This document shows positions 1-9,500 of a DNA stretch of 64,000 nt, one piece after another. Positions within the stretch are counted from its first letter, which is position 1. Every line of letters starts with the position of its first letter. The notes under the pieces are model-generated. The model saw nothing but the letters and a program-made list of their open reading frames with translations. It searched no databases and had not been told where the DNA came from. Made by a program: the position numbers and the translations under genes. Origin of the DNA: G964291335 sp964291335 (GTDB taxonomy: Bacteria; Chloroflexota; Dehalococcoidia; Lucifugimonadales; UBA3495); contig OZ219748.1 of assembly GCA_964291335.2 (NCBI GenBank), positions 682,001-746,000 of the forward strand. The letters are read 5' to 3'.

Positions 1-162
1 GAGAGTACCGTCCTGGTTGAACCGCCAGCGTTCAAAGAGGAATTGCCCATAGCCGGTACGCCGAATACTCTTGAGATGAACTGCGGGGATAATCGCATCG
101 GTATCGACATTCACCCGATCCAGCGGGGCGGCCACCCCGGTCAGTTTCACGAATGGCTCCAT
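1..162 (-). CDS. leuD: 3-isopropylmalate dehydratase small subunit, 5' part only
   Basis: This is the N-terminal part of LeuD, which with LeuC converts 2-isopropylmalate to 3-isopropylmalate in leucine synthesis. The reading frame starts at an ATG at 162 preceded by GGAGG and runs off the window edge. Visible residues include the family pattern DRVNVDTDAIIP, then HLKSI and the GYGQFLFERWRF block typical of the LeuD swivel domain. It follows leuC on the same strand with a 44-bp gap, so the two subunits are probably co-transcribed. The C-terminal half lies outside the window. Confidence 0.9.
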   Translation of the reverse strand, partial: MEPFVKLTGVAAPLDRVNVDTDAIIPAVHLKSIRRTGYGQFLFERWRFNQDGTL

Positions 163-206
163 CGTTTCCTCCCAATTGCCAGACTTCAGCCCCGATGTCG
201 GGCTGC

Positions 207-1607
207 CTACCATTCCCGGATGTCCACAAAGTGGCCGGCAATGGCGGCAGCGGCGGCCATCTGCGGACTGACCAGGTGGGTACGCCCGCCGGGGCCTTGC
301 CGCCCTTCAAAGTTGCGGTTGGAGGTCGAGGCGCACCGCTGACCCGGCTCCAGAATATCCGGGTTCATACCCAGGCACATAGAGCAGCCGGCAACCCGCC
401 AATCCAGGCCGGCATCCTTGAATATCCGGTCCAGACCCTCGGCTTCGGCCTGCTGCTTGACCAGGGCCGAGCCGGGAACCACCATCGCGTAAACGTCCGG
501 GTGAACCTGGCGGCCCCGGACCACTTCGGCGGCGGCCCGCAGGTCTTCCAGCCGGGAGTTGGTGCAAGCCCCGATGAACACCCGGTCAATCTTCACCTCG
601 GTTATCGGGGTATCGGGTTCCAGGTCCATGTAGGCAAGGGCTCGTTCCGCCGCTTCCTGCTGGGCCGGCTCAGCAAAGGAAGCCGGGTCAGGCACCCGGT
701 CGGACACTCTGGCCACCATACCCGGATTGGTCCCCCAGGTTACGAAGGGTTCCAGGGCCGCCGCGTCAAGCTCCACCAACCGGTCGAAACGGGCGCCTTC
801 ATCGGTGGGCAATTGGCGCCAGTCTTCGATGGCTTCGGCCAACTCGTCGCCTTTGGGAGCGAAACGGCGGCCCCGCACGTACTCGAAAGTGGTATCGTCC
901 GGGGCAATCATGCCGGCCCGGGCCCCGCCCTCAATGCTCATATTGCACACGGTCATTCGCCCGGCCATGGACAGGGAGCGGATGGCCTCGCCGGTGTACT
1001 CGATAACGTGGCCGACGCCCCCATTTACGCCAATGTGTCCGATGATGCCCAGAATAACGTCCTTGGCGGCTACGCCGGGGGGCAATTGCCCATTAACCCG
1101 AACCTCCATGGTTTTGGGCTTGAACTGGCGCAGCGTCTGGGTGGCCAGCACATGCTCCACTTCGGAGGTGCCAATGCCCAGAGCAAAGCAGCCCAGCGCC
1201 CCGTGGGTGGAAGTATGGCTGTCGCCGCAGACTACCGTTTTGCCGGGCAGGGTGTAGCCCAGGTCCGGCCCGATGACGTGAACAATTCCCTGGTAAGGAC
1301 TATAGCGGTCATAAAGGGTAATGCCGAAATCCCTGGCATTTTCTGCCAGAGCGTCCAGTTGACGCCTGGAAACTTCATCGGTAATCGGCCGGGACAGGTC
1401 CCAGGTAGGGGTATTGTGGTCCACCGTGCCAATGGTCAGGTCGGGACGACGCACGCCCCGCCCGGCCAGCCGTAGCCCCGCAAAGGCCTGCGGTGTGGTT
1501 ACCTCGTGAATCAGGTGCAGGTCAATATACAGAACCGAAGGCTGACCAGGTTCCTCGTGCACCAGGTGGGCATCCCAAATCTTCTCAAACATCGTGCGCG
1601 GCGGCAT
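207..1607 (-). CDS. leuC: 3-isopropylmalate dehydratase large subunit
   Basis: LeuC is the 4Fe-4S aconitase-family subunit that isomerises isopropylmalate in the leucine pathway. The 466-residue product has the normal family length when started at the ATG at 1607, which has AGAGAGGA about 8 nt upstream; longer upstream frames are not conserved. Visible signatures are the substrate loop VCGDSHTSTHGA, the cluster cysteine in IGACTNSR, and the pair in GCSMCLGMNPD, so all three iron-sulfur ligands are present. The C-terminus carries the SNRNFEGRQG segment. It precedes leuD as expected for a leuCD unit. Nothing is truncated. Confidence 0.95.
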   Translation of the reverse strand: MPPRTMFEKIWDAHLVHEEPGQPSVLYIDLHLIHEVTTPQAFAGLRLAGRGVRRPDLTIGTVDHNTPTWDLSRPITDEVSRRQLDALAENARDFGITLYDRYSPYQGIVHVIGPDLGYTLPGKTVVCGDSHTSTHGALGCFALGIGTSEVEHVLATQTLRQFKPKTMEVRVNGQLPPGVAAKDVILGIIGHIGVNGGVGHVIEYTGEAIRSLSMAGRMTVCNMSIEGGARAGMIAPDDTTFEYVRGRRFAPKGDELAEAIEDWRQLPTDEGARFDRLVELDAAALEPFVTWGTNPGMVARVSDRVPDPASFAEPAQQEAAERALAYMDLEPDTPITEVKIDRVFIGACTNSRLEDLRAAAEVVRGRQVHPDVYAMVVPGSALVKQQAEAEGLDRIFKDAGLDWRVAGCSMCLGMNPDILEPGQRCASTSNRNFEGRQGPGGRTHLVSPQMAAAAAIAGHFVDIREW

Positions 1608-1691
1608 AGGCCAATCCTCTCTTTCAATCGCTTGGGTTCTACCGGGCCGGATTCCTGCTGGAATACTACGGCCTTCCCGCAGAACTGACCA

Positions 1692-1697
1692 ATTATA
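1692..1697 (-). promoter_or_regulatory. Candidate -10 box upstream of leuC
   Basis: A perfect TATAAT on the minus strand sits about 85 nt before the leuC start. The matching -35 is weak (TTACGG at a long spacing). No T-box or leader-peptide structure was recognised in the 130-bp gap between leuC and the IS relic. Confidence 0.4.
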
Positions 1698-1738
1698 ACA
1701 CCAATGGCTACCTGTGCCGTAATTAACATAATTATTAG

Positions 1739-2576
1739 GTATTCCCAATGTGTGTTGGTATAAGTGTATGATAGGGTTTGCCGGGAAACCCGACCGCCAG
1801 GAGGCAGCAACATGGCCTAACCTGGAGCATACCGGGACGGAATGCAATGCCCTCGCTGCGGCTCCAACTGGCTCCCCCAATACGGCCTTCCCGAGGCAAG
1901 CAGACCTATCGCTGTGGCCACTGCCAATACCACTTTGTCCCGGGAACCGAGCGTCCCCACCAGCCGGAGCCAATCAAGGCCCGGGACGCAGCGATGTACA
2001 CCGAAGGCAGCAGCATGTCCGCCTGCGGCCGGGTTCTGGGCGTCAAGGAAGGAACCGTCTATTCCTGGATTAAAAAAAGTCCGTCAAGCCCGGGAGTTGC
2101 TGAAGCTGCTGTGGGAGCAGCGGCAGAAGCAACCCCCCGGTCAGCCCCGGCTCAGGGTCATTTCTTTTGACGAGACGTGGACCTACCAGCGAGCCCGGCG
2201 GCGGGGGAAACGCCAGGAGGTGTGGTTCTGGACGGCAATAGCAGAAGAGGCCGATGGTCAGCGGTGGGTGGATTTTGGGCCGGAAACCGTTCCGAAGCCC
2301 CTTTTCTGTGGCGGTACGGGAGGCTACTGGAGGGGGAAGAATACCGGACAGACGCTTACCGGGTATATAACTAGCTGTCAGCAGACCGTCACAAAGTGGG
2401 CAAAGGGGGCGCGGTGAACCGGAATGAGGGGCTGCATTCCCAACTGCGGGACAAGCTGAACCGGCTGCATCGGAAGACGAAGGGGTACAGCAAGAGCTTG
2501 CAGCTGCTGGAGGATTTGGTTGCATTGGTCTGCCTGCGGCTGGGCTTGATTTAACACCAACGCGCATTGGGAATAC
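1739..2576 (+). mobile_element. Decayed IS1-family insertion sequence
   Basis: The element is bounded by imperfect terminal inverted repeats: GTATTCCCAATGTGTGTTGG at the left end and its near complement (ending GGGAATAC at 2576) at the right. Inside are remnants of a zinc-ribbon plus helix-turn-helix protein and a DDE transposase. At about 840 bp it fits IS1-family size. Two further relics with the same ends lie at 57209-57772 and 59526-59577. Confidence 0.8.
1842..2554 (+). pseudogene. IS1-like transposase, frameshifted
   Basis: The pieces read in order but in different frames. A zinc ribbon begins MQCPRCGSNWLPQYG and continues after a shift near 1885 as RGKQTYRCGHCQYHF. A helix-turn-helix follows (GSSMSACGRVLGVKEGTVYSWI). 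After a shift near 2085 comes a DDE start (FDETWTYQRARR), and after another near 2290 comes EEYRTDAYRVY, then an in-frame TAG at 2372. The tail DRHKVGKGGAVNRNEG and LNRLHRKTKGYSKS matches the end of IS1 InsB-type transposases. Several frameshifts and a stop make it inactive. Confidence 0.75.
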
Positions 2577-2656
2577 GGCGGATTTTTCTTCCGCTGCGCC
2601 CGCCGTCTTTGTGCTAAACTACAGCCACATCTCAAGAAAAACCGGAGGCCCCGTTT

Positions 2657-5242
2657 ATGCCCAGCCCTGATGCCGTTGTTCTGCCGGCCCACGTCCGCCC
2701 CAGCCACTACCAGATTACCCTCCAACCCGATATGGAGAAGTTCACCTTCGACGGGCTGGAAATAATCGACCTGGATATAGCTGAACCCACTTCGGAGATT
2801 ACCCTCAACGCCGACGAGCTGCAGGTGCGCGCCGCCACCCTGATGCAGGGGGGCCGCTCAACCCGCGCCGCAACTATTACCCTGGACGGAGCGCGGGAAA
2901 CCGTTATCTTGAGCTTCCCTGACCCCCTGCCCGTTGGGCCGGCCCAATTGGACCTGCGCTTCACCGGCGAACTAAACGACAAGCTGCGGGGCTTTTATCG
3001 CAGCCAGTATGTCAACCCGGAGGGCGAGGTCAGCTACCTGGCAACTACCCAGTTCGAGGCCACCGACGCTCGCCGCGCCTTCCCCTGCTGGGATGAGCCG
3101 GCCGGCAAGGCTACCTTCCAGCTAACCTTGAATATCCCCCGGGAAATGGTGGCGGTATCCAACACCCCCGTAGTTCAGGAAGCCGGATTAGACGCCGGAT
3201 ATAAATCCGTAATGTTCGCCCGCACCCCGGTTATGTCAACGTATCTGCTGGCTTTCGTTATCGGGGATTTGGCCTGCATCGAACAGGAGGCGGCCAACCA
3301 CACCAGGGTACGGGTCTGGGCCACCCGGGGCAAGGAGGAGCAAGGGCGCTTCGCCCTGGAAACGTCGGCGCGAATGCTGTCTTTCTTTAATGACTACTTC
3401 GGGATACCTTACCCCCTGGAAAAACTGGACCATATCGCCATCCCCGATTTTGCCGCCGGGGCCATGGAGAATTGGGGCTGCATCACCTACCGGGAAACGG
3501 CCCTGCTGGTGGACCCGGATAACTCATCCCGGGGCACCCGCCAGCGGGTAGCCGAGGTGGTGGCCCACGAGATGGCCCATATGTGGTTCGGCGACCTGGT
3601 AACCATGGAATGGTGGGACGATTTGTGGCTCAATGAGAGTTTCGCTTCCTGGATGGGGAACAAGGCCGTGGACTGGGCCTTTCCGGAATGGGAAATGTGG
3701 ACCCAGTTCGTCAACATGGACACCAACCGGGCCTTGAGCCTGGACGGACTGCGCAACTCCCACCCTATAGAGCAGGAAGTCAAGGACCCGGCGGAGATTA
3801 GTCAGCTCTTCGACGCCATCAGTTACAGCAAGGGCGCTTCAGTAATTCGTATGCTGGAGAACTTTCTGACCGCGGAGGTTTTCCGCCAGGGCCTGCACCA
3901 GTACCTGACTGCCAACCAGTACGCCAATGCGCGCACCGGCGACTTGTGGGCCGCCCTGGAGCAGGTATCCCGGCAGCCGGTAACCAATATCATGAACACC
4001 TGGGTGGGGCAAACCGGCTACCCGGTGGTCAAGGTGGAAACCCGGCCAGCCGGCGCGGGCCTAGAACTGACCCTGTCCCAGGAGCGGTTCATCTACGATA
4101 ACCTGCTGGGAGGGGCGGAACCGGAAAACCTGGCCTGGCAGGTCCCAATCAGCGTTGCCCTGAACAGCGGCGACCGCCATTCCATGCTGATGGAGGAACC
4201 CCGGGCTCGCCTGCAAATGCCCCAACCTCCGGCGGATGGCGGCTGGTTCAAGGTTAACCCGTCCCAGACCGGGTTCTTCCGCGTCAACTACTCTGAGGAG
4301 GATTGGCGCCGGCTGATACCGGCCGTCAGCGCCCTGACTTTGCCGGCCACCGACCGCCTGGGCCTCCAGAATGACGCCTATGCCCTCTCCAAAGCCGGCC
4401 TGCTGCCGGTCGGCCAGTTTCTGACCCTGGCTGAAGCTTACGTTAACGAGACCGACGCTTCGGTGTGGAGCGACCTGGCCAGCAACCTGCGGGATATTGA
4501 ACTGCTGGTGGCCGGTGAACCGTGCCACGAGAATTACCGGGCCTTTGCCCGGGAGTTGTTCCGTCCGGCGGCCGGCCGAATCGGTTGGGACGCCCGGGAG
4601 GACGAGGGCCATTTGGACGCCTTGCTTCGCACCACGGTGCTAAGCCAGGCCGGCGCCTACGGGGATTCAGCAACGCTGAGCCAGGCCCGGGAACGGTTCG
4701 CCGCCTACGCAGCCGACCAGCAACCCTTGCCGCCCGACCTGCGCGGGCTGGTCTTCAGCCTGGCGGCCCAGGCCGGCGACGAACAAACCTACCGGCAGCT
4801 GTGGGAACTGGAACGGGCCAGCGATTTGCAGGAGGAAAAGCTGCGACTGCTGTTGGCCCTGGGCCGTTTTACCCAGCCCGAACTGCTGCAAGAGACTCTG
4901 CGCCGGGCTCTTACCGACGAGGTGCGTTCCCAGGATACCATTACGGTAATTACCGCGGTGGCCGCTAACCTGAAGGGAAGGGAGTTGGCCTGGCAATTTG
5001 TCCAGGATAACTGGGCAGAGTTCGACCGCCGCTACGGCGACGGCGGTTTTGGCCTGATGCGCCTGGTGTCTATTTGCAGCAATTTCGTGGACGCGGCCAA
5101 AATCGCCGAGGTGGAGGATTTCTTCCGGGAACACCCGGCGCCTGCGGCAGAGCGCACTATCCGCCAGTCCATCGAGCGCATTCGTCTGAATTCTCGCTGG
5201 CTGGAGTTGAACCGGTCGGAGCTGGCCGCCAGGTTCGGGTAG
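2657..5242 (+). CDS. M1-family zinc aminopeptidase (PepN/APN-like)
   Basis: This cytosolic metallo-aminopeptidase removes N-terminal residues from peptides. The 861-residue protein has an N-terminal beta domain, the exopeptidase motif GAMEN near residue 269, and the zinc site HEMAH at 304-308 with the third ligand Glu at 327 (H-E-x2-H-x18-E). A helical ERAP1-like C-terminal domain follows from about residue 520. The start at 2657 has CCGGAGG 12 nt upstream. No signal peptide is visible, so it should be cytoplasmic. It stands alone between the IS relic and a convergent gene. The length and complete active site indicate a functional enzyme; substrate preference cannot be read from the sequence. 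Confidence 0.93.
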   Translation: MPSPDAVVLPAHVRPSHYQITLQPDMEKFTFDGLEIIDLDIAEPTSEITLNADELQVRAATLMQGGRSTRAATITLDGARETVILSFPDPLPVGPAQLDLRFTGELNDKLRGFYRSQYVNPEGEVSYLATTQFEATDARRAFPCWDEPAGKATFQLTLNIPREMVAVSNTPVVQEAGLDAGYKSVMFARTPVMSTYLLAFVIGDLACIEQEAANHTRVRVWATRGKEEQGRFALETSARMLSFFNDYFGIPYPLEKLDHIAIPDFAAGAMENWGCITYRETALLVDPDNSSRGTRQRVAEVVAHEMAHMWFGDLVTMEWWDDLWLNESFASWMGNKAVDWAFPEWEMWTQFVNMDTNRALSLDGLRNSHPIEQEVKDPAEISQLFDAISYSKGASVIRMLENFLTAEVFRQGLHQYLTANQYANARTGDLWAALEQVSRQPVTNIMNTWVGQTGYPVVKVETRPAGAGLELTLSQERFIYDNLLGGAEPENLAWQVPISVALNSGDRHSMLMEEPRARLQMPQPPADGGWFKVNPSQTGFFRVNYSEEDWRRLIPAVSALTLPATDRLGLQNDAYALSKAGLLPVGQFLTLAEAYVNETDASVWSDLASNLRDIELLVAGEPCHENYRAFARELFRPAAGRIGWDAREDEGHLDALLRTTVLSQAGAYGDSATLSQARERFAAYAADQQPLPPDLRGLVFSLAAQAGDEQTYRQLWELERASDLQEEKLRLLLALGRFTQPELLQETLRRALTDEVRSQDTITVITAVAANLKGRELAWQFVQDNWAEFDRRYGDGGFGLMRLVSICSNFVDAAKIAEVEDFFREHPAPAAERTIRQSIERIRLNSRWLELNRSELAARFG

Positions 5243-5274
5243 AGCCGGCAGCCTCCGGAAACGATGTTCGCTGC

Positions 5275-5299
5275 CGGGGGCGGGTGCGTTCCGCCCCCG
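5275..5299. terminator. Hairpin between convergent genes
   Basis: A 9-bp GC stem (CGGGGGCGG / CCGCCCCCG) with a 7-nt loop lies in the 74-bp gap between two convergent genes. It lacks a T-run, so intrinsic termination is uncertain, but its position suits a two-way terminator. Confidence 0.4.
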
Positions 5300-5316
5300 A
5301 GCAATACCGGCCTGGC

Positions 5317-6300
5317 TTACCCCGCCAAGGATACCAGGGCGTCGGCCAGTCTTTCCAGACGTTCCCGCTGGGGGATACAGTCCAGCCACTGCTGCGGAAT
5401 GGCCGATGCGCCGTAACGGGCGCCCAGGACGGCCCCGGCCACAGCGCCGTTGGTGTCGGTATCCCCACCGACCGCAACGACGGCGGCCAGGGCGTCGGGA
5501 AAGTTCAGGGTGGTCCGGGTCGCCCAGAGGCCAAACTGCATACACAGCAAAGTGTGGCCCTTGTGCCGGTGGTTCCAGAACAGGCTGTCCACCGTACCGC
5601 CCACCGCCCGGACCCACTCCAGGGTCTCCGTCGGGGCGCCGTCGGCCTCGGCGGCTTGCGCCAAATCCGTCAGCTCCGGTTCGCCGCCCTGCAAGTATCG
5701 GGCGATTACCGCATTGACGATGATGCAAGACCACTGGCAGGCCGGGGCGTAGTGGGTTGCCACGCAGGAACGGCTGCTGTCCTGCACCAAACCGTTCGGG
5801 TCGGTGTACCTGGCCAGGGCCACCGGAGCGCAGCGCATTACCCCGCCATTGGGGGCAATGCCTCCGAAATCCTCATAGACTATCCCGGCTGCCTCGGGCG
5901 GCGGTATGCCGTCTTCCAGGCGGTCAATAACCTCAGACGTAGTAATACCGATACCCCGCCCGTTCTCCCGCCGCCAACGAACCAGTCGGCGGGCAAAATC
6001 GGCAACCAGCTCCCCTTCGGTCAGCAAGGCTTCAGCCAGTTCCACCGCCTGGGCCAGGTCGTCATCCATCGGCCTCAACCTTTCCGCCGGGTCAATATCG
6101 GTAACGCCATCCGGGTAGAAACGCCGGATTTCGCTGCTGCTAGAGCCTTCGATTGGCAGCCCCAACAGGTTGCCGGCAGCCAGGCCCAGCATTACACCCC
6201 GGGCCCGGGCTTGCAGTGTATCCGGGGGCAAAGCTGCGGCGGGGGTCAGCAATTTCGCAATCGCCGGCGCATTGGCAACTACCGTCGGGTCTGGCAGCAT
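5317..6300 (-). CDS. ADP-ribosylglycohydrolase family protein (DraG/ARH-like)
   Basis: Members of this family hydrolyse ADP-ribose from proteins or small acceptors using two Mg ions. The product is 327 residues when started at the ATG at 6300, which follows GGAGG; an upstream extension of 28 residues in frame has no such signal. Family marks are GLAAGNLLGLPIEG near the N-terminus, an acidic MDDDLAQA cluster that supplies metal ligands, GGVMRCAPVAL, and the C-terminal metal motif GGDTDTNGAVAGAVLGA. It is convergent with the aminopeptidase gene and divergent from metH. The physiological target is unknown; dinitrogenase reductase is unlikely because no nif gene is nearby. Confidence 0.88.
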   Translation of the reverse strand: MLPDPTVVANAPAIAKLLTPAAALPPDTLQARARGVMLGLAAGNLLGLPIEGSSSSEIRRFYPDGVTDIDPAERLRPMDDDLAQAVELAEALLTEGELVADFARRLVRWRRENGRGIGITTSEVIDRLEDGIPPPEAAGIVYEDFGGIAPNGGVMRCAPVALARYTDPNGLVQDSSRSCVATHYAPACQWSCIIVNAVIARYLQGGEPELTDLAQAAEADGAPTETLEWVRAVGGTVDSLFWNHRHKGHTLLCMQFGLWATRTTLNFPDALAAVVAVGGDTDTNGAVAGAVLGARYGASAIPQQWLDCIPQRERLERLADALVSLAG

Positions 6301-6561
6301 AACGAAACCTCCGTAGCGAAGAAGTTGACCGTCTGACAATACCGGATTGCGCCCTTCCCGGCAACCTGCCCGGGCCAGGCCCATGCCAAAGGAAACCCGA
6401 TGCCAACACCCGATGATTGAAGCCCTTGCCCATTGCGGCCCGGCAAAGGGAAACCCGTCTGTCCGAAACCGGGGTGCCGGTTTTCCATTGGCCCAATTTG
6501 ACAGCCTTCGCCCCGGTAGGTAGGCTTAAAGACCGAAATCGGTTTCTTTAAGTGTGAAATT
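6301..6561. other. Divergent intergenic region upstream of metH
   Basis: This 261-bp gap separates the divergent hydrolase and metH genes. It contains an imperfect direct repeat (GCCAAAGGAAACCCG at about 6387 and GGCAAAGGGAAACCCG at about 6442) and a dyad just before metH: CTTAAAG at 6525-6531 and CTTTAAG at 6546-6552 enclosing CCGA-AA-TCGG. A SAM, SAH or cobalamin riboswitch would be plausible before metH, but I could not match the conserved core of any of them. Confidence 0.4.
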
Positions 6562-9500
6562 ATGGAACGTGTCAACCGCATTGCCGCGCTGAAATCGTTG
6601 CTGAGTCAACGAATACTGGTCGTTGACGGGGCCATGGGGACTTTAATCCAGAACAAAAACCTGGGGCCGGAGGACTTCGGCGGCCCGGAGTACGAGGGCT
6701 GCAACGAATATTTGACCCTTACCCGGCCCGATGTAATTACTGAAATCCACCAGGTTTACCTGGCGGCCGGCGCCGATATTCTGGAAACCAACACCTTCGG
6801 CGCTACTTCAGTAGTGCTGAGCGAGTATGACCTGGCCCACGCAGCGCGGCGCTTAAATCGCACCGCCGCCGAACTGGCCCGGCAGGCAGCCGAGGCCGCC
6901 GCTACCCCGGAACGGCCCCGCTTTGTCGCCGGAGCGATGGGGCCCACCACCAAAACCATCTCGGTTACTGGCGGCATTACCTTCGACGAACTATCCGAAG
7001 CTTACCGGGAGCAGGCCCTAGGCCTGGTTGAAGGCGGAGTTGACCTGCTGCTTCTGGAAACCACCCAGGACACGATTAACCTGAAGGCTGGCCTAATCGG
7101 CATTGACCGCGCCCTGGCGGAACTGGGTATCGACGTGCCGGTGGCAGTGCAGGGCACCATTGAACCTATGGGAACCCTGCTGGCCGGGCAGGATGCTGAA
7201 GCCTTTTATACTTCGCTGGCCCACCGGGATTTGCTCTGGATTGGCTTTAACTGCGCTACCGGCCCCAACTTTATGACCGACCACATTCGCACCCTGGCCG
7301 GGCTGGCTCGCTTTCCGGTGGCTTGCCTGCCCAACGCCGGCTTGCCGGACGAGGACGGCAATTACAACGAAACGCCGGAGATGATGTCCGACGCCATTGG
7401 CCGGTTTGTCGAATCGGGCTGGCTCAACGTAGTCGGCGGCTGCTGCGGCACCGGGCCGGAGCATATCCGGCAGTTGGCGCAAAGGGCGGTGGGCGCTGCA
7501 CCGCGAAAGCCGGTCTGCATCCGGGAAACCCGGGTCTCCGGCATTGAGGCTCTGGTAATTGATGAAGATACCCGGCCGGCTATCATCGGGGAGCGCACCA
7601 ACGTGCTGGGCAGCCGCCGCTTCCGCCGGCTGATTGGCCGGGGGGCCTTTGAAGAGGCCGCCGAAATTGGCCGCCGGCAAGTGCGCAACGGCGCCCACGT
7701 GCTGGACGTGTGCCTGCAGGACCCGGACCGGGATGAGCTGGCCGATATTACCCGGTTTCTCGACCTGGTAACCCGCAAGGTCAAATGCCCCATAATGCTC
7801 GACTCTACCGACGCCTTCGTCATCGAAGAATCGCTGAAAAGGCTGCAAGGCAAATCCATCATCAACTCGGTCAACCTGGAGGACGGGGAGGCCCGGTTCC
7901 AGGCGGTGGCGCCCCTGGCTCGTTCCTATGGGGCCTCCCTAGTGGTGGGTTGTATCGACGACGACCCGGAACAAGCCCAGGCCATTACCCGGGAGCGCAA
8001 GCTGGCAATCGCCCTCCGTTCCCGGAAGCTGCTCACTGAAAAGTACGGCATCCCGGAGGAGGATTTAATCTTTGACTCTTTGGTCTTTCCGGCCGGCACC
8101 GGCGATGAAAATTACGTCGGCTCTGCCGCTGAAACCATTGAAGGAGTGCGGCTGATTAAGGAAGCGATGCCCAACGCTAAAACGGTCCTGGGCATTTCCA
8201 ACGTTTCCTTTGGCCTGCCGGCGGCGGGCCGCGAGGTTTTCAATTCGGTGTTTCTGTACCATTGCGTGCAGGCCGGGCTGGATATGGCGATTGTCAACTC
8301 GGAGATGATGCAGCGGTACGGCTCCATTCCTGAAGCGGAACGCCGCCTTTCCGAGGACTTAATCTGGAACCGGGGCGATGACCCGGTAGCCGCCTTTGCC
8401 GCCTACTTTCGGGATAAAGCGCCCCGGGCCACCAACGAAGAACGGCGAAACCTGCCCCTGGATGAACGCTTGTCCCTGGCCATTATCGAGGGAACCCGGG
8501 AAGGGTTGGCCGAAGACCTGGACATGGCCCTGCGGGAAAGGGCGCCTCTGGAAGTAATCAACGGCCCGTTGATGGCCGGCATGGACGAAGTAGGGCGTCA
8601 GTTCAACGCCAACCAGCTTATCGTGGCCGAGGTGCTTCAGTCGGCGGAAGCGATGAAGTTCGCCGTCGCCCACCTGGAACCCCATATGGAACGGACCGAC
8701 TCGGCGGCCAAAGGCAAGGTTATCCTGGCCACCGTCAAGGGCGACGTGCACGACATCGGCAAAAACCTGGTGGACATCATCCTTTCCAACAACGGCTATC
8801 AAGTGATTAACCTGGGCATTAAGGTGCCGCCCCAGGACCTGATCGCTGCCTGCCGCGAACACCGGCCCGACATCGTGGGGCTCTCCGGCCTGCTGGTCAA
8901 GTCGGCCCAGATGATGGTGGAAACGGTGCGGGACTTCCGCCAGGCTGGAGTCAACCCGCCCATATTGGTCGGCGGCGCCGCCCTGTCTAACCGGTTCACT
9001 CGTTTGCGCATTGGCCCGGAGTATGAAGGCCTGGTGGCTTATGCTCAAGACGCCATGAGCGGCCTGGCCCTGGCCAACACCTTGCAGGATGCCGACGAAC
9101 GGCAGCAGCTGGCGGCCCGGATTGAGGCCGAGACGGATGAGTTGCTGCGGTCAGCAGCAGAACGGGAACCAACCCAGGCCCAAACTGCCGATGCGGTGGC
9201 GCCGGCCCGGGTTTCCCACGATTTCGCGCCGCCTAACCCGCCGGATTTGCGGCTGCACGTCCTCCGGGACTACGACCTGACGGAAATCTTCCCTTACATC
9301 AATCCCCAAATGCTGTACGTGCGGCACCTGGGCTACAAAGGCCGCTTTGCCGAGGCTTTGGCGCAAGAGGAGGCCAATGCCCTGGAACTGCGCGCTTCAG
9401 TGCGGCGGGTGGAAGACGTTATGCTGGCCCAGCCCGACATTCAAGCCAATGGGGTATTCAAGTTTTTCCCTTGCCACTCGGAAGGGCAGAACCTGTTGAT

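Noticed and set aside
153..1475. Plus-strand open frame of 440 codons over leuC
   Set aside because: Antisense shadow of leuC; no motif and no ribosome site.
2070..2567. 165-codon minus-strand frame over the IS relic
   Set aside because: It overlaps readable transposase remnants on the other strand and has no ribosome site; the same shadow appears at the solo IS end near 59.5 kb.
6301..6561. Cobalamin or SAM riboswitch upstream of metH
   Set aside because: Expected biologically, but the conserved core sequences are absent or in the wrong order on both strands.
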